DNA of 47,360 nucleotides from JBJGXI01 sp045635475 (GCF_045635475.1 NZ_JBJGXI010000044.1:1-47360), one strand, 5' to 3'. Positions 23,702 to 32,789 are shown, counted from the stretch's first letter. Numbers and translations are program-made. Notes: a model not told the origin generated them from the letters alone.

Positions 23702-24481
23702 ATGGAAGATATTCTGAAATTGAAGGATAAAGTATTCGTTGTAATGGGCGTCGCAAACGAGCGTAGTCTTGCTTGGGGAGTGGCTAGATCACTTTATCAA
23801 ACAGGAGCTAAACTTATTTTCACATACAGAAAAGAACGTTCATTAAACAAGTTGACTAAATTACTCGATGAACATAGTTTACCTGCGGAATTAATTGTTG
23901 CATGTGATGTTACTAATGATGAAAGCATTAAGCAGGCATTTACTGAAATAGGTGAGAAAGCCGGCAAAATCGATGGTATCGTTCACTCTATTGCATTTGC
24001 TCATGGAGAAGATCTAAAAGGAGAATTTATCAACACTACAAGAAGTGGCTACGCGTTTGCTCAAGATACTAGCGCATATTCGTTAATAGCTGTTGCAAGA
24101 GAAGCGAAACCCTATTTATCTGATAGTGCTTCTATCGTGACGATGAGTGCATTGGGTGCAGAACGAGCGCTTGAAGGATACAAAGTAATGGGGATTGCGA
24201 AAGCAGCCTTAGAATCTTCTGTAAAATATCTGGCACTAGAATTAGGAAAAGATAACATCCGTGTTAATGCTATCTCAGCAGGTCCGATTCGTACACTTGC
24301 AGCAAAAGGCATTCCGTCGTTTAATCAAATGTTACATGAGATCGAGACCAAAGCACCACTAAAAGCTAATGTTACCCAGGAAGAGGTCGGTGACATGACG
24401 GTTGCAATGTTAAGCCCAATTTCACGTGCAGTGACTGGTGAGGTTGTTCATGTTGATTCAGGGTATCATATTATCGGATAA
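23702..24481 (+). CDS. fabI: Enoyl-[acyl-carrier-protein] reductase
   Basis: 259 aa from the ATG at 23702, five bases after GGAGG (an upstream in-frame ATG at 23690 is inside the ribosome site). The NAD(P) loop is GVANERSLAWGVARSL, divergent from the classical G-x3-G-x-G as in all FabI. The Y-x6-K pair is YKVMGIAK, and the first active-site Tyr lies in SGYAFAQDTSAYSL. It reduces enoyl-ACP in the last step of fatty acid elongation and is the target of triclosan-like drugs. A cupin gene follows 26 bases later. Confidence 0.95.
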   Translation: MEDILKLKDKVFVVMGVANERSLAWGVARSLYQTGAKLIFTYRKERSLNKLTKLLDEHSLPAELIVACDVTNDESIKQAFTEIGEKAGKIDGIVHSIAFAHGEDLKGEFINTTRSGYAFAQDTSAYSLIAVAREAKPYLSDSASIVTMSALGAERALEGYKVMGIAKAALESSVKYLALELGKDNIRVNAISAGPIRTLAAKGIPSFNQMLHEIETKAPLKANVTQEEVGDMTVAMLSPISRAVTGEVVHVDSGYHIIG

Positions 24482-24507
24482 ACATTTTGAAGTAAAGGAG
24501 GATATAA

Positions 24508-25014
24508 ATGGTCTATCAAAAAGAACAGACCTTTTTATTTGAGGATGATGGGCAATTTCCAAACAACCCTAAACTTCCTTTGCTCCTATATCCTCAGGTG
24601 ATGGATAATCCCGAAAAAGTCGAGAATTTACTCCACAGTCATAATTGGACAAACAGTTGGACCGGCGGTGTGTTCGATTTTCACCACTTTCATAGTAATA
24701 CCCATGAAGTATTAGCTGTGTTACGAGGGAAGGCTGCGATTATTTTTGGTGGAAAATGTGGCTTGAAGTTACGCGTAGCTGCTGGGGATGTTGTAATAAT
24801 ACCCGCCGGTGTCAGCCATAAAAATGCTGGTTCGAGCGATGATTTTGCCGTGATGGGTGCTTATCCAAACGGATTCAATTACGACTTGAAAACTGGCAAA
24901 CCAGAAGAACATGATGAAAATTTGAAACGAATTATAAATGTGCCTTTGCCAGATTATGATCCTATCTTCGGTACAGATGGTCCAATTTTAGATATTTGGC
25001 ATGAAAAATATTAG
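24508..25014 (+). CDS. Cupin-fold protein, YjlB-like
   Basis: 168 aa. Cupin motif 1 is around WTGGVFDFHHFHSNTHEVLA with metal-ligand candidates H, H and E; motif 2 is AGDVVIIPAGVSHKNAGSS. It resembles Bacillus YjlB. The ATG lies behind AAAGGAGGATATAA. There is no fused domain, so an enzyme (dioxygenase or isomerase) or a binding function cannot be told apart. It is probably co-transcribed with fabI. Confidence 0.82.
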   Translation: MVYQKEQTFLFEDDGQFPNNPKLPLLLYPQVMDNPEKVENLLHSHNWTNSWTGGVFDFHHFHSNTHEVLAVLRGKAAIIFGGKCGLKLRVAAGDVVIIPAGVSHKNAGSSDDFAVMGAYPNGFNYDLKTGKPEEHDENLKRIINVPLPDYDPIFGTDGPILDIWHEKY

Positions 25015-25100
25015 CGACAATGTTTTAGTTTTCTTCCGTTCGGGTATCGCTTTATTATAGCCATTTTTCAACCAATCATAGGAGAAAGGATGGATATCAT

Positions 25101-25250
25101 ATGGCAAGAAAAGCACAATACCAACCAACTAAAAGAACAGGTATTCAATTATCTTCTGCCCAAGAGGTTCATTACAACAAAGAATTTAAACAGGCAGACA
25201 TAGCTGGTGGCTATCGCAAACAGAGAATGAAAGAAATTGAATATTCTTAG
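25101..25250 (+). CDS. 49-aa small protein, YfhE-like
   Basis: MARKAQYQPTKRTGIQLSSA, then QEVHYNKEFKQADIAGGYRK and a short basic tail. The central QEV-x-Y-x-x-EFK-x-AD pattern fits my recollection of the YfhE family of short Bacillus proteins. The start ATG follows GGAGAAAGGATGG, and a strong terminator follows. The protein is hydrophilic, has no Cys and is probably cytoplasmic. The function is unknown. Confidence 0.7.
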   Translation: MARKAQYQPTKRTGIQLSSAQEVHYNKEFKQADIAGGYRKQRMKEIEYS

Positions 25251-25272
25251 AGGGCTTTCCACCCTCTTACGA

Positions 25273-25306
25273 AGCGAGCTTGAATTATTCAAGCTCGCTT
25301 TTTTGC
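25273..25306 (+). terminator. Strong terminator
   Basis: AGCGAGCTTGAA and TTCAAGCTCGCT arms followed by TTTTT; it ends the small-protein transcript. Confidence 0.9.
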
Positions 25307-25368
25307 ATTCTATATTATAAAAATAAAGACTATTTTCATAAGTTTATTACTTTATAAACTGCAGAGTT

Positions 25369-25520
25369 GAAGTGAAATCCGACGTAACTTGGAGAGTGCT
25401 TGCACCGCTCCGGAAAGCGACTGCCTGGAGCGGAAATCACGAGCACTACGTTACGTCGGAGTTTAGCCATTTTGCACAACAACAACAACAACAACAACAA
25501 CAACCTTTTATAAAACAACC
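25369..25520. repeat. Exchangeable-core repeat family, copy A, with an AAC microsatellite
   Basis: The left end GAAGTGAAATCCGACGTAAC and right end GTTACGTCGGAG...GCCATTTTGC are inverted in part (CCGACGTAAC/GTTACGTCGG). The core contains CCGCTCCGG...GGAGCGG. Towards the right end is a run of about nine CAA units (25477-25504), where sister copies have only TTGTTGTTAGTAA-like sequence on the opposite strand. Related copies are at 32.8, 35.3 and 47.3 kb. Confidence 0.75.
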
Positions 25521-25596
25521 AAAAAACACGTGAATTGCATATCAGCATTCACGTGTTAATAATATATTTCTATAAAACTCTCACAATGGAAAAGAA

Positions 25597-26406
25597 TTAT
25601 CCTAATGCAACGTCTAGAATCATCATGACAGCAAAGCCAATCATCAAACTCATGGTTGCAAGCTGCACATTTCCTTTTTCCTGTGATCCCGGTATAACTT
25701 CCTTTGCCACTACAAAAATCATTGCACCTGCTGCAAAGCTTAGTGCATATGGCAGTAATGGTTCAATAAATACAACAGCCAACGCACCTATAACGGCCGC
25801 CACTGGTTCCACCATTCCTGAAAACTGACCATAATAAAAGCTTTTTCTTCTCGACATTCCTTCTTTTCGCAATGGAAGAGACACTGCCGCCCCTTCAGGA
25901 ACATTTTGAATACCAATACCAATCGCTAAAGCAATCGCACCTGAAAGTGTTGCAGAACTGAAATTCGCCGCTAAGGCACCGAATGCTACACCAATCGCAA
26001 GACCTTCTGGGATATTATGAAGTGTAATAGAAAAGACTAGCATCGCAGTACGATGTTTTGCCTTACGATCTTTAATGTCCTTAAAATATGAATTTTCATC
26101 GATAAATGGCAAGACTCGGTCGACAAGCATAAGGAAAATACCGCCTAACAAAAAACCGATTACTGCTGGGATATAACCAGGTATACCCTGTTCTTCTGCC
26201 ATCGCAATTCCTGGCGCAAGCAAAGACCAAAAACTGGCTGCAATCATAACCCCACCAGCAAATGCTAACATACTATCAAATAATTTCTGGCTCGGCTGTT
26301 TCGAGAAAAATACTGCTGATGCCCCAACTGCTGTCGCCAGCCATGTAAATAAAGTAAATATAAACGCTTGAATAATTGGAGTAAGCTCCATAAACCATTG
26401 AACCAA
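25597..26406 (-). CDS. ZIP-family metal transporter
   Basis: 269 aa, about eight membrane segments. The two metal-site helices read SITLHNIPEGLAIGVAFGAL and IALAIGIGIQNVPEGAAVSL; a loop with DENSYFKD and RKAKHR separates helices 3 and 4. This is the GufA/ZupT-like branch, importing Zn2+, Fe2+ or Mn2+. The TTG start at 26404-26406 lies 7 bases behind GGGGAG. An inverted repeat at 26456-26491 could be its metal-responsive operator. Confidence 0.92.
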   Translation of the reverse strand: MVQWFMELTPIIQAFIFTLFTWLATAVGASAVFFSKQPSQKLFDSMLAFAGGVMIAASFWSLLAPGIAMAEEQGIPGYIPAVIGFLLGGIFLMLVDRVLPFIDENSYFKDIKDRKAKHRTAMLVFSITLHNIPEGLAIGVAFGALAANFSSATLSGAIALAIGIGIQNVPEGAAVSLPLRKEGMSRRKSFYYGQFSGMVEPVAAVIGALAVVFIEPLLPYALSFAAGAMIFVVAKEVIPGSQEKGNVQLATMSLMIGFAVMMILDVALG

Positions 26407-26455
26407 AGCATATCTCCCCTTCGTTGAGCATGATCATTGATGCATATATTGCTCG

Positions 26456-26491
26456 TTTTAGCCTTAGACACTTTTGTTGGTCTAGGCAAAA
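26456..26491. promoter_or_regulatory. Inverted repeat upstream of the ZIP transporter, operator candidate
   Basis: TTTTAGCCTTAGAC and GTCTAGGCAAAA arms are separated by about 10 bases. The site lies 50 bases upstream of the transporter start. Its GCCTnAGAC arms are reminiscent of DtxR/MntR-type boxes but do not match one exactly. Confidence 0.45.
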
Positions 26492-26553
26492 ACATTACTT
26501 CCTTAGTCTATGCCCACACTATTCGAAGTGTCAATGTTTTTGATAAATAATTT

Positions 26554-26829
26554 CTACTTAATGTCGTATTTTCGCTTTAATTCAGGTGGTGCGATTCGAA
26601 CAATTCGTTGTAGGATAATGCTAATTACAGCAACATCGTCGACTATTCCTAAAGCGATTATTGGATCAGGAATAACATCAAACGGAAATATCGCATAACC
26701 AAACATCAGTGAAATAGCTAGCAGTTTATGGACAAATTTTACCTTTTTACTAACGAAAAACTCAGCGAAAAATGGTATCGATTTTTTTAGTTTAAAAATA
26801 AACTTTAACCTTTTCCACAAACGTATCAA
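26554..26829 (-). CDS. YkvA-family (DUF1232) membrane protein
   Basis: 91 aa from the TTG at 26827-26829, 9 bases after GGAG; the open frame extends further to 26883 without a ribosome site. The DUF1232 hallmark is present: SLMFGYAIFPFDVIPDPIIA followed by GIVDDVAVISIIL. A basic N-terminus precedes two membrane segments. The function is unknown. The terminator at 26905-26940 separates it from typA. Confidence 0.82.
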   Translation of the reverse strand: MIRLWKRLKFIFKLKKSIPFFAEFFVSKKVKFVHKLLAISLMFGYAIFPFDVIPDPIIALGIVDDVAVISIILQRIVRIAPPELKRKYDIK

Positions 26830-26904
26830 ATGAGCTTTCTCCTTTTTTAAAATTTTTATTACTATTTTGTTATAAGTTTGCATATATTATTTTAATGTAT
26901 ATAA

Positions 26905-26940
26905 AGAAAAACCAGTGAGATCGCTCCCTTCACTGGTTTT
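26905..26940 (-). terminator. Terminator of typA
   Basis: AAAAACCAGTGA and TCACTGGTTTTT arms around a short loop; symmetrical, so it could work in both directions. It lies 10 bases after the typA stop. Confidence 0.85.
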
Positions 26941-26949
26941 TCACGACTA

Positions 26950-28776
26950 TTATACCGATTTTTTCTTTGATGCTTTTTCACGTTCGTTTTTATTTAAGAT
27001 TTTCTTACGAAGGCGAATTGACTCCGGAGTTACTTCACAATACTCATCATCATTTAGATACTCGATCGCTTCTTCTAACGTAAGCTTACGTGTTTTACGA
27101 ATTGTTGCTGTTTGGTCCTTATTAGAAGAACGCACGTTAGTTAATTGCTTTTCTTTTGTAATATTTACTGTTAGGTCGTTTTCACGGTTATGCTCTCCAA
27201 CGATCATTCCAGCGTATACTTCTGTACCAGGATCAGCAAAGATAATACCACGATCTTCAAGTCCCATGATACCATATGTTGTTGCTTTGCCATGTTCCAA
27301 GGCAACAAGTACACCACGTTGTCTTCCACCAACTTGACCAGGTACAACCGGCTCGTATTTATCAAACGTGTGATTAATAATACCAAAGCCTCGTGTTTGT
27401 GTCATAAATTCAGTAGAATATCCAATCAACCCTCGTGATGGTACTTTAAATTCCATACGAACTTGCCCATTACCGTGGTTAATCATATCAAGCATTTCAC
27501 CTTTACGTGAACCTAGCGATTCCATTACAGCACCAGTGTGCTCTTCCGGAACATCTACTTGTACACGCTCAACAGGCTCACAACGAACACCGTCAATTTC
27601 TTTAATGATAACTTGCGGTTTAGATAATTGAAGTTCATAGCCTTCGCGACGCATGTTTTCAACTAAGATAGAAAGGTGTAATTCACCACGACCTGATACA
27701 ATCCAAGCATCCGGTGACTCAGTTGGATCTACACGTAAACTAACATCTGTTTCCAGCTGTGTTAACAAGCGCTCTTCAATTTTTCTTGAAGTAATGTATT
27801 TACCTTCTTTACCCGCAAAAGGACTATTGTTAACTACAAATGTCATTTGCAAGGTTGGCTCATCAATTCTAAGGATAGGTAGCGCTTCTTGATGGCTTAC
27901 TGGACAAACCGTTTCACCAACGTTAATGTCTTCCATACCAGCTACTGCGATAATATCACCAGTACTCGCTTCTTCAATTTCAATTCGTTTTAAACCAATG
28001 AAACCGAATAGCTTGGTAACACGGAAATTTTTCACAGATCCATCTTTTTTCATTAATGAAACTTGCTGACCAACTTTAATTGAACCACGGAAAACACGTC
28101 CAATTCCTACACGTCCAAGATACTCGTTGTAATCTAACAACGTAACTTGAAATTGTAGTGGCTCCTCTGAATTATCGACTGGAGCTGGAACGTTTTCGAT
28201 GATTGTCTGGAAAACAGCTTCCATTGATTCTTCCTGTTCTTCAGGCTCATTACCAGAAGTTCCGTTCAATGCAGAAGCATACACTACTGGGAATTCTAAT
28301 TGATTATCATCAGCACCAAGTTCAATAAACAAATCGAGTACTTCATCAATTACGTAAGCAGGGCGAGCACTTGGACGATCGATTTTGTTTAGAACTACAA
28401 CAGGATTCAATTTCTGCTCTAAAGCTTTCTTCAATACAAATCGCGTTTGAGGCATAACTCCCTCATATGCATCCACAACAAGTAGAACACCGTCTACCAT
28501 TTTCATAATCCGTTCTACTTCACCGCCAAAGTCTGCGTGTCCTGGTGTATCCATAATATTTATGTGTGTATCTTTATAATTAATGGCTGTATTTTTAGCT
28601 AGGATCGTTATTCCGCGTTCTTTTTCCAGATCGTTCGAGTCCATTGCTCGTTCATCTACGTGTTCATTATCACGAAAAGTTCCTGAATAACGTAGTAGCT
28701 GATCAACCAAGGTTGTTTTACCATGGTCAACGTGAGCGATAATAGCAATGTTACGAATATCTTGTCTTAATTGCAT
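26950..28776 (-). CDS. typA: Ribosome-associated GTPase TypA/BipA
   Basis: 608 aa from the ATG at 28774-28776 (MQLRQDIRNIAIIAHVDHGK); an ATG four codons upstream lies too close to the ribosome site. G1 AHVDHGKTT, G2 ERGITI, G3 DTPGHADFGGE, G4 NKIDRP and G5 SALNG are all present. The elongation-factor domains II, III and V and the TypA C-terminal domain follow, with a basic tail. It binds the ribosome and is needed for growth at low temperature and under stress. A TGGTATAAT extended -10 box (28831-28839, minus strand) is its likely promoter, close to the end of cssS. Confidence 0.96.
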   Translation of the reverse strand: MQLRQDIRNIAIIAHVDHGKTTLVDQLLRYSGTFRDNEHVDERAMDSNDLEKERGITILAKNTAINYKDTHINIMDTPGHADFGGEVERIMKMVDGVLLVVDAYEGVMPQTRFVLKKALEQKLNPVVVLNKIDRPSARPAYVIDEVLDLFIELGADDNQLEFPVVYASALNGTSGNEPEEQEESMEAVFQTIIENVPAPVDNSEEPLQFQVTLLDYNEYLGRVGIGRVFRGSIKVGQQVSLMKKDGSVKNFRVTKLFGFIGLKRIEIEEASTGDIIAVAGMEDINVGETVCPVSHQEALPILRIDEPTLQMTFVVNNSPFAGKEGKYITSRKIEERLLTQLETDVSLRVDPTESPDAWIVSGRGELHLSILVENMRREGYELQLSKPQVIIKEIDGVRCEPVERVQVDVPEEHTGAVMESLGSRKGEMLDMINHGNGQVRMEFKVPSRGLIGYSTEFMTQTRGFGIINHTFDKYEPVVPGQVGGRQRGVLVALEHGKATTYGIMGLEDRGIIFADPGTEVYAGMIVGEHNRENDLTVNITKEKQLTNVRSSNKDQTATIRKTRKLTLEEAIEYLNDDEYCEVTPESIRLRKKILNKNEREKASKKKSV

Positions 28777-28830
28777 AATATACATTCTCTCCTCTTTCAA
28801 CCGAGTTCGGTTCCGAATCACAACTAGGCT

Positions 28831-28859
28831 ATTATACCATAAACTTTGTAAACTACGAC
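28831..28859 (-). promoter_or_regulatory. typA promoter, extended -10 type
   Basis: Minus strand reads TGGTATAAT about 55 bases before the typA start; no good -35 is seen, as is usual with TGn extended promoters. Confidence 0.5.
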
Positions 28860-30181
28860 TAAAATTTAATTGTAAACATCGCACCACCAAGTGATGAGCG
28901 GTCTGCAAGGATACTTCCACCAGATCTTTCTACAATCGCACGAGCTATCGCTAACCCAAGTCCAGTCTCTCCTCCTTCACCTTTTACAAAGCGTTGAAAC
29001 AATTGTGGCATCAACTCTTGTGCAATGCCTTTGCCGTCATCTTCTATCTGAATAAGGATTATTCCATACTCTTCTTTAACAGTAATGAGCACTTGATTCG
29101 ATGCATGGCGGACCGCGTTGGTAACAATATTCATCGTCGCTTGTAATAGCTTTTGCTGATCAGCATATAGACTTAGATTTGGTGCTGCTCGATGGACTAG
29201 CTTAATATTTCTTTCATTTGCTAATGGTAAGGCACGGTCTACTGTTAGTTTAATTAATTCTTCCACATTTATTTGTTCTTCTTGATAAATATTTTCCTCA
29301 CTATCTAATTTGGCCAAAAGAATCATTTCATTAATGATTTTTTTCAGGCGTCCAATTTCAGCTACAACTACCTCTAAGCCTCGTTCTGCTGCCTCTTTTT
29401 CAAACACTCCATCGCGAATACCTTCTGCATAACCTTGAATAGTCATTAACGGTGTTTTTAATTCATGACTGGCATTTTGAAAAAACTGTCGTTGTGAGCG
29501 AATATACCGTTGTAATTCTCTTGCCATTTCTAGAACACTCTGTTCTACCTCTTTAATTTCACCACTCGCTTTGATTTCCTCAATATCATCGAACTTTCGT
29601 TTTTCAATCTTCTTCAACTGTATCTTTAATCTTGTAAGTGGTGTTACTAATCGTTTCGTTAAATAATGGCTTAATAAAATCGCTGCAGCAATTCCAATTA
29701 CAAAAATAATTAATAGTCTTGTTAAGAAGGTTTGTTGAACGGCCTGCAAATCCACCAAAGGTGTTACTAAAATCAACTGCATACCAGAGCTAAGCGCTGT
29801 TAATGGAAGCTTTGAGACAACATATTGCGCGTTCCCTGCTTTCCATAACGGCTGGCCGTCTTCACTAAAATCATAGGTTTCAGCCCATTGCTGAACCATT
29901 TCTACTGGTAAATTAGAATAATAGATTGCATTAATATCTTCATCGTAAATAAACATTTGGATATTTTGATTCTCAAACAGCTCATTAAGTCGTTGTACAT
30001 TATAGAAGCTTCTTTCCGAATAAAGTAAATTGACTAGAATTTCACCATTTTCCTGCAGTTGCCTTTTTTCATCTTGAATTAATAAATCAAGTAGTAAGGA
30101 ATAAATCGAGATCGCCGCAACCGACATAATCACAATTAATAGTGTTGTAAAAGCTGCTGTCAACTGATATTGAAGCTTCAT
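28859..30181 (-). CDS. cssS: CssS-like sensor histidine kinase
   Basis: 440 aa. Two membrane helices (about 9-31 and 155-175) enclose a roughly 120-residue extracytoplasmic sensor; HAMP follows. The H-box is NASHELKTPLMTIQGYAEGI, the N-box NIVTNAVRHA, with G1 DDGKGI and G2 GLGLAIARAI. Adjacent and overlapping with the response regulator gene (4 bases), and divergent from an HtrA protease gene, as for Bacillus CssS, which senses secretion stress (misfolded exported protein). The symbol rests on this synteny plus resemblance. Confidence 0.8.
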   Translation of the reverse strand: MKLQYQLTAAFTTLLIVIMSVAAISIYSLLLDLLIQDEKRQLQENGEILVNLLYSERSFYNVQRLNELFENQNIQMFIYDEDINAIYYSNLPVEMVQQWAETYDFSEDGQPLWKAGNAQYVVSKLPLTALSSGMQLILVTPLVDLQAVQQTFLTRLLIIFVIGIAAAILLSHYLTKRLVTPLTRLKIQLKKIEKRKFDDIEEIKASGEIKEVEQSVLEMARELQRYIRSQRQFFQNASHELKTPLMTIQGYAEGIRDGVFEKEAAERGLEVVVAEIGRLKKIINEMILLAKLDSEENIYQEEQINVEELIKLTVDRALPLANERNIKLVHRAAPNLSLYADQQKLLQATMNIVTNAVRHASNQVLITVKEEYGIILIQIEDDGKGIAQELMPQLFQRFVKGEGGETGLGLAIARAIVERSGGSILADRSSLGGAMFTIKF

Positions 30182-30882
30182 TGTTCATCCTCATTACTAG
30201 AACGCATCCGGTAGCCGTAACCCCATACTGTTTCGATTGGCAGTCCGTCCATTTTTTTTCTTAATCGTTTAATTAAATCATCTACCGCACGATCACTTCC
30301 AAAATAATCATCTCCCCAGATCCGGGTTAACAATTGATCTCTTGAAAAAGCCCGATTTTCATTCTGCATAAAAATGCTTAAGATATCAAATTCTTTAGCA
30401 GTAATTTCAATTTCTTCTCCTTGCCAAAATACGCGTCGATCATTTAATTTCAGCTCTAGTCCGCCAAGTTCAATCTCGTCTGGTTCTTGATTAGGGTTAT
30501 GCATATCTTGGGATGATGGCGCTGACCTTTTAAACAAGCGCTTGACTCGTGCAACTAATTCTCTAGGGCTGAATGGTTTTGTTAAATAGTCGTCACCGCC
30601 TAATTCAAGACCGAGTATTTTGTCGACTTCATCGTCTTTAGCGGATATAATTATGATGGGCACTTCACTTTCTTGTCTAATCTTTTTACATAATTCATAA
30701 CCATCCATGCCAGGTAACATAATGTCCAAGATCCACATATCCGGGGGAGTGGTTTTTGCCAGATCCCAAGCACGTTCAGCCGTTTCTACCATGGTAACGT
30801 CATAGCCCTCCTTTTTCAAATAGGCTGCCACGATATCGCGGATGTTAGGGTCATCCTCTACCACTGTAATTTTATAATTCAA
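30178..30882 (-). CDS. cssR: CssR-like OmpR-family response regulator
   Basis: 234 aa. The receiver has the acidic pair VVEDDPNIRD, phospho-acceptor D in MWILDIMLPGMDG, the T/S position IIIISAKDD and K in LTKPFSPREL. The OmpR winged helix ends DDYFGSDRAVDDLIKRLRKK and VWGYGYRM. The TTG start at 30882 follows GGAGG by 8 bases. It pairs with CssS to turn on HtrA-type proteases. ACACA-type boxes near 31150 may be its targets. Confidence 0.82.
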   Translation of the reverse strand: MNYKITVVEDDPNIRDIVAAYLKKEGYDVTMVETAERAWDLAKTTPPDMWILDIMLPGMDGYELCKKIRQESEVPIIIISAKDDEVDKILGLELGGDDYLTKPFSPRELVARVKRLFKRSAPSSQDMHNPNQEPDEIELGGLELKLNDRRVFWQGEEIEITAKEFDILSIFMQNENRAFSRDQLLTRIWGDDYFGSDRAVDDLIKRLRKKMDGLPIETVWGYGYRMRSSNEDEQ

Positions 30883-30924
30883 TAACTCCGCCTCCCTTAT
30901 CTAGCACTATTTTCGCACATCTTG

Positions 30925-31046
30925 AGAAAAGCGCAAGCAGTAATAAAAGCGCATGTGCCTTGATCATCTCCGACAAGCTTAAGACAAGCCTCGTCGTGGC
31001 GTTCTTTGCAACATATTGGATTGGAGGTAGGCGCCGGAGCTGGCCG
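30925..31046. repeat. Dispersed GCGCAAGC...GCCGGAGCTGG repeat, copy 2 (short, diverged)
   Basis: Begins GAAAAGCGCAAGCAG and ends GCGCCGGAGCTGGCCGTG; the middle differs from the copies at 18.0 and 40.4 kb and is shorter. It sits between cssR and htrB. Confidence 0.65.
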
Positions 31047-31099
31047 TGATAAATCCAGACATATAAGTTCTCCACATACAACAGTAATGTACAGTTTCC

Positions 31100-31254
31100 T
31101 TGAACCTAGTACAAATGCACACGTACATTTATCTCTCTATATGTGTTAATTCCACACTTTTTACACATTTATACCAAAAACTTACCGAAACTTTTGTCTA
31201 CAATAGGTAATGTAAGAAAGAAACTATACTTTGTAAGAAAGGCGTGATTTTCGA
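31100..31254. promoter_or_regulatory. htrB/cssRS intergenic control region with ACACA boxes
   Basis: TGTGTTAATTCCACAC (31142-31157) and TTTTTACACA (31158-31167) lie about 90 bases before the htrB start. CssR sites in Bacillus contain TTTTCACA-like octamers, so these are candidate boxes; the match is partial. Confidence 0.4.
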
Positions 31255-32694
31255 ATGAATAACAATGAAGACTATCACCGTAACGATAACCAACAGCATG
31301 ATGATACTTACAACAATGAACAAAACGATAAACAAGCACCAGAATACACATACAGCTATGGAGCTTTCACCAATGAACAAGAAAACACAGAAGATAATGT
31401 TCAAGAAAACACAGCGCAGCACATTCCAATGGAAGAAGTCAGCGAAAGCAAAACTGAAGAACCAGTTGTTCCATCTTCGCAGCAAAGGACAAATCAGAAA
31501 CAACCGAAACGAAATGGCGTGCTTGGACATATCATTAGTGGTGTAACTGGTGGATTGTCTGTTGCCATTGCTGGTACTGTTTTGTTTACAACGGGTGTGA
31601 TTCCACTTGAGCAATTAGGTTCAACACCAGAAGTAAATCAATCTGGTATTACATCACCCGAAGCAACACCAACTTCTAGTATAGTTCGAACGGTTAATAT
31701 GGGTGATACCGATTTATCAGGTGCTATTGAAAACGTCTCTGAGGCTGTCGTTGGTGTTGCTAATATTCAGCAAGCAAGTCTATGGACAGAATCACAAGAT
31801 GCAGGTACTGGTTCAGGCGTAATTTATAAAAAAGAAAATGGTAAAGCATACGTAGTAACAAACAATCACGTCGTTGAAGGTGCAGGAGCATTAGAAGTGA
31901 TTTTAGCTAGTGGAGAACGTGTGGAAGCACAATTGTTAGGTGCCGATCAATTAACTGATCTAGCAGTCCTGGAGATTGACGCAAGTAAAGTAACACAAGT
32001 AGCTACGCTCGGTACTTCTGACAACCTAATTATAGGAGAGACAGCAATTGCAATCGGTAACCCATTAGGAACTGATTTTGCAGGATCGGTAACAAAAGGG
32101 ATTATTAGTGGACTGGAACGATCCGTTGATATTGACCTTAATTCTGATGGCGTCTCTGATTGGACAACAGAGGTTATACAAACAGACGCAGCAATAAATC
32201 CAGGCAATAGTGGGGGAGCATTAATTGACGCTAACGGCGAAGTTATCGGCATTAACTCGATGAAGGTTGCCTTACAAGCAGTAGAAGGAATTGGCTTTGC
32301 GATACCGATTGATGCAGCAAAACCAATTATTGAACAACTCGAGACAAATGGTTCTGTTTCACGACCATTTATGGGTATTACCGCAGTTGGTTTAGATACA
32401 GTGCCAACTCGTAACAAACAACAAACCTTACAATTAAGTGAAGATGTAACAGAAGGAATCGTAATTGCGCAAGTTCAACCGAACACACCAGCAGATCAAG
32501 CAGGTATTGAACAATATGATGTTGTTACTGAAGTTGACGGACAACCAATTTCATCAATGATGGATTTGAAAAAGTATTTATATAACGATACGAAGATTGG
32601 CGATTCCATTGAAATCACTTTCTATCGTGATGGAACTCAACAAACGACAACATTAACATTAAGCAACCAAGGTACAGAAGCAATTACAAACTAA
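31255..32694 (+). CDS. htrB: HtrA/DegP-type membrane-anchored serine protease
   Basis: 479 aa. An acidic, Asn/Gln-rich cytoplasmic stretch of about 90 residues precedes one transmembrane anchor (about 97-118). The trypsin-like domain shows the triad: His in VTNNHVVEG, Asp in LTDLAVLEI and Ser in AAINPGNSGGAL. A C-terminal PDZ domain follows, with GIVIAQVQPNTPADQAGIEQ. It degrades or refolds misfolded exported proteins. It is divergent from cssRS, the arrangement of htrB in B. subtilis, and is expected to be induced by that system. Confidence 0.88.
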   Translation: MNNNEDYHRNDNQQHDDTYNNEQNDKQAPEYTYSYGAFTNEQENTEDNVQENTAQHIPMEEVSESKTEEPVVPSSQQRTNQKQPKRNGVLGHIISGVTGGLSVAIAGTVLFTTGVIPLEQLGSTPEVNQSGITSPEATPTSSIVRTVNMGDTDLSGAIENVSEAVVGVANIQQASLWTESQDAGTGSGVIYKKENGKAYVVTNNHVVEGAGALEVILASGERVEAQLLGADQLTDLAVLEIDASKVTQVATLGTSDNLIIGETAIAIGNPLGTDFAGSVTKGIISGLERSVDIDLNSDGVSDWTTEVIQTDAAINPGNSGGALIDANGEVIGINSMKVALQAVEGIGFAIPIDAAKPIIEQLETNGSVSRPFMGITAVGLDTVPTRNKQQTLQLSEDVTEGIVIAQVQPNTPADQAGIEQYDVVTEVDGQPISSMMDLKKYLYNDTKIGDSIEITFYRDGTQQTTTLTLSNQGTEAITN

Positions 32695-32741
32695 ACTTTC
32701 TTTATGGCCTCCCCCTTTGGCCAAAAGGAATTAACATAGAT

Positions 32742-32788
32742 AGAGGGTGTAGCAAAGTTTAGAACTTTGCTACACCCTCTTTATCTTT
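32742..32788 (+). terminator. Strong terminator after htrB
   Basis: 18-bp arms AGAGGGTGTAGCAAAGTT and AACTTTGCTACACCCTCT with a short loop, then TTATCTTT. Confidence 0.9.
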
Positions 32789-32789
32789 G

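Noticed and set aside
30872..31081. Minus-strand frame between cssR and htrB
   Set aside because: It translates the dispersed repeat copy 2 and lacks a ribosome site.
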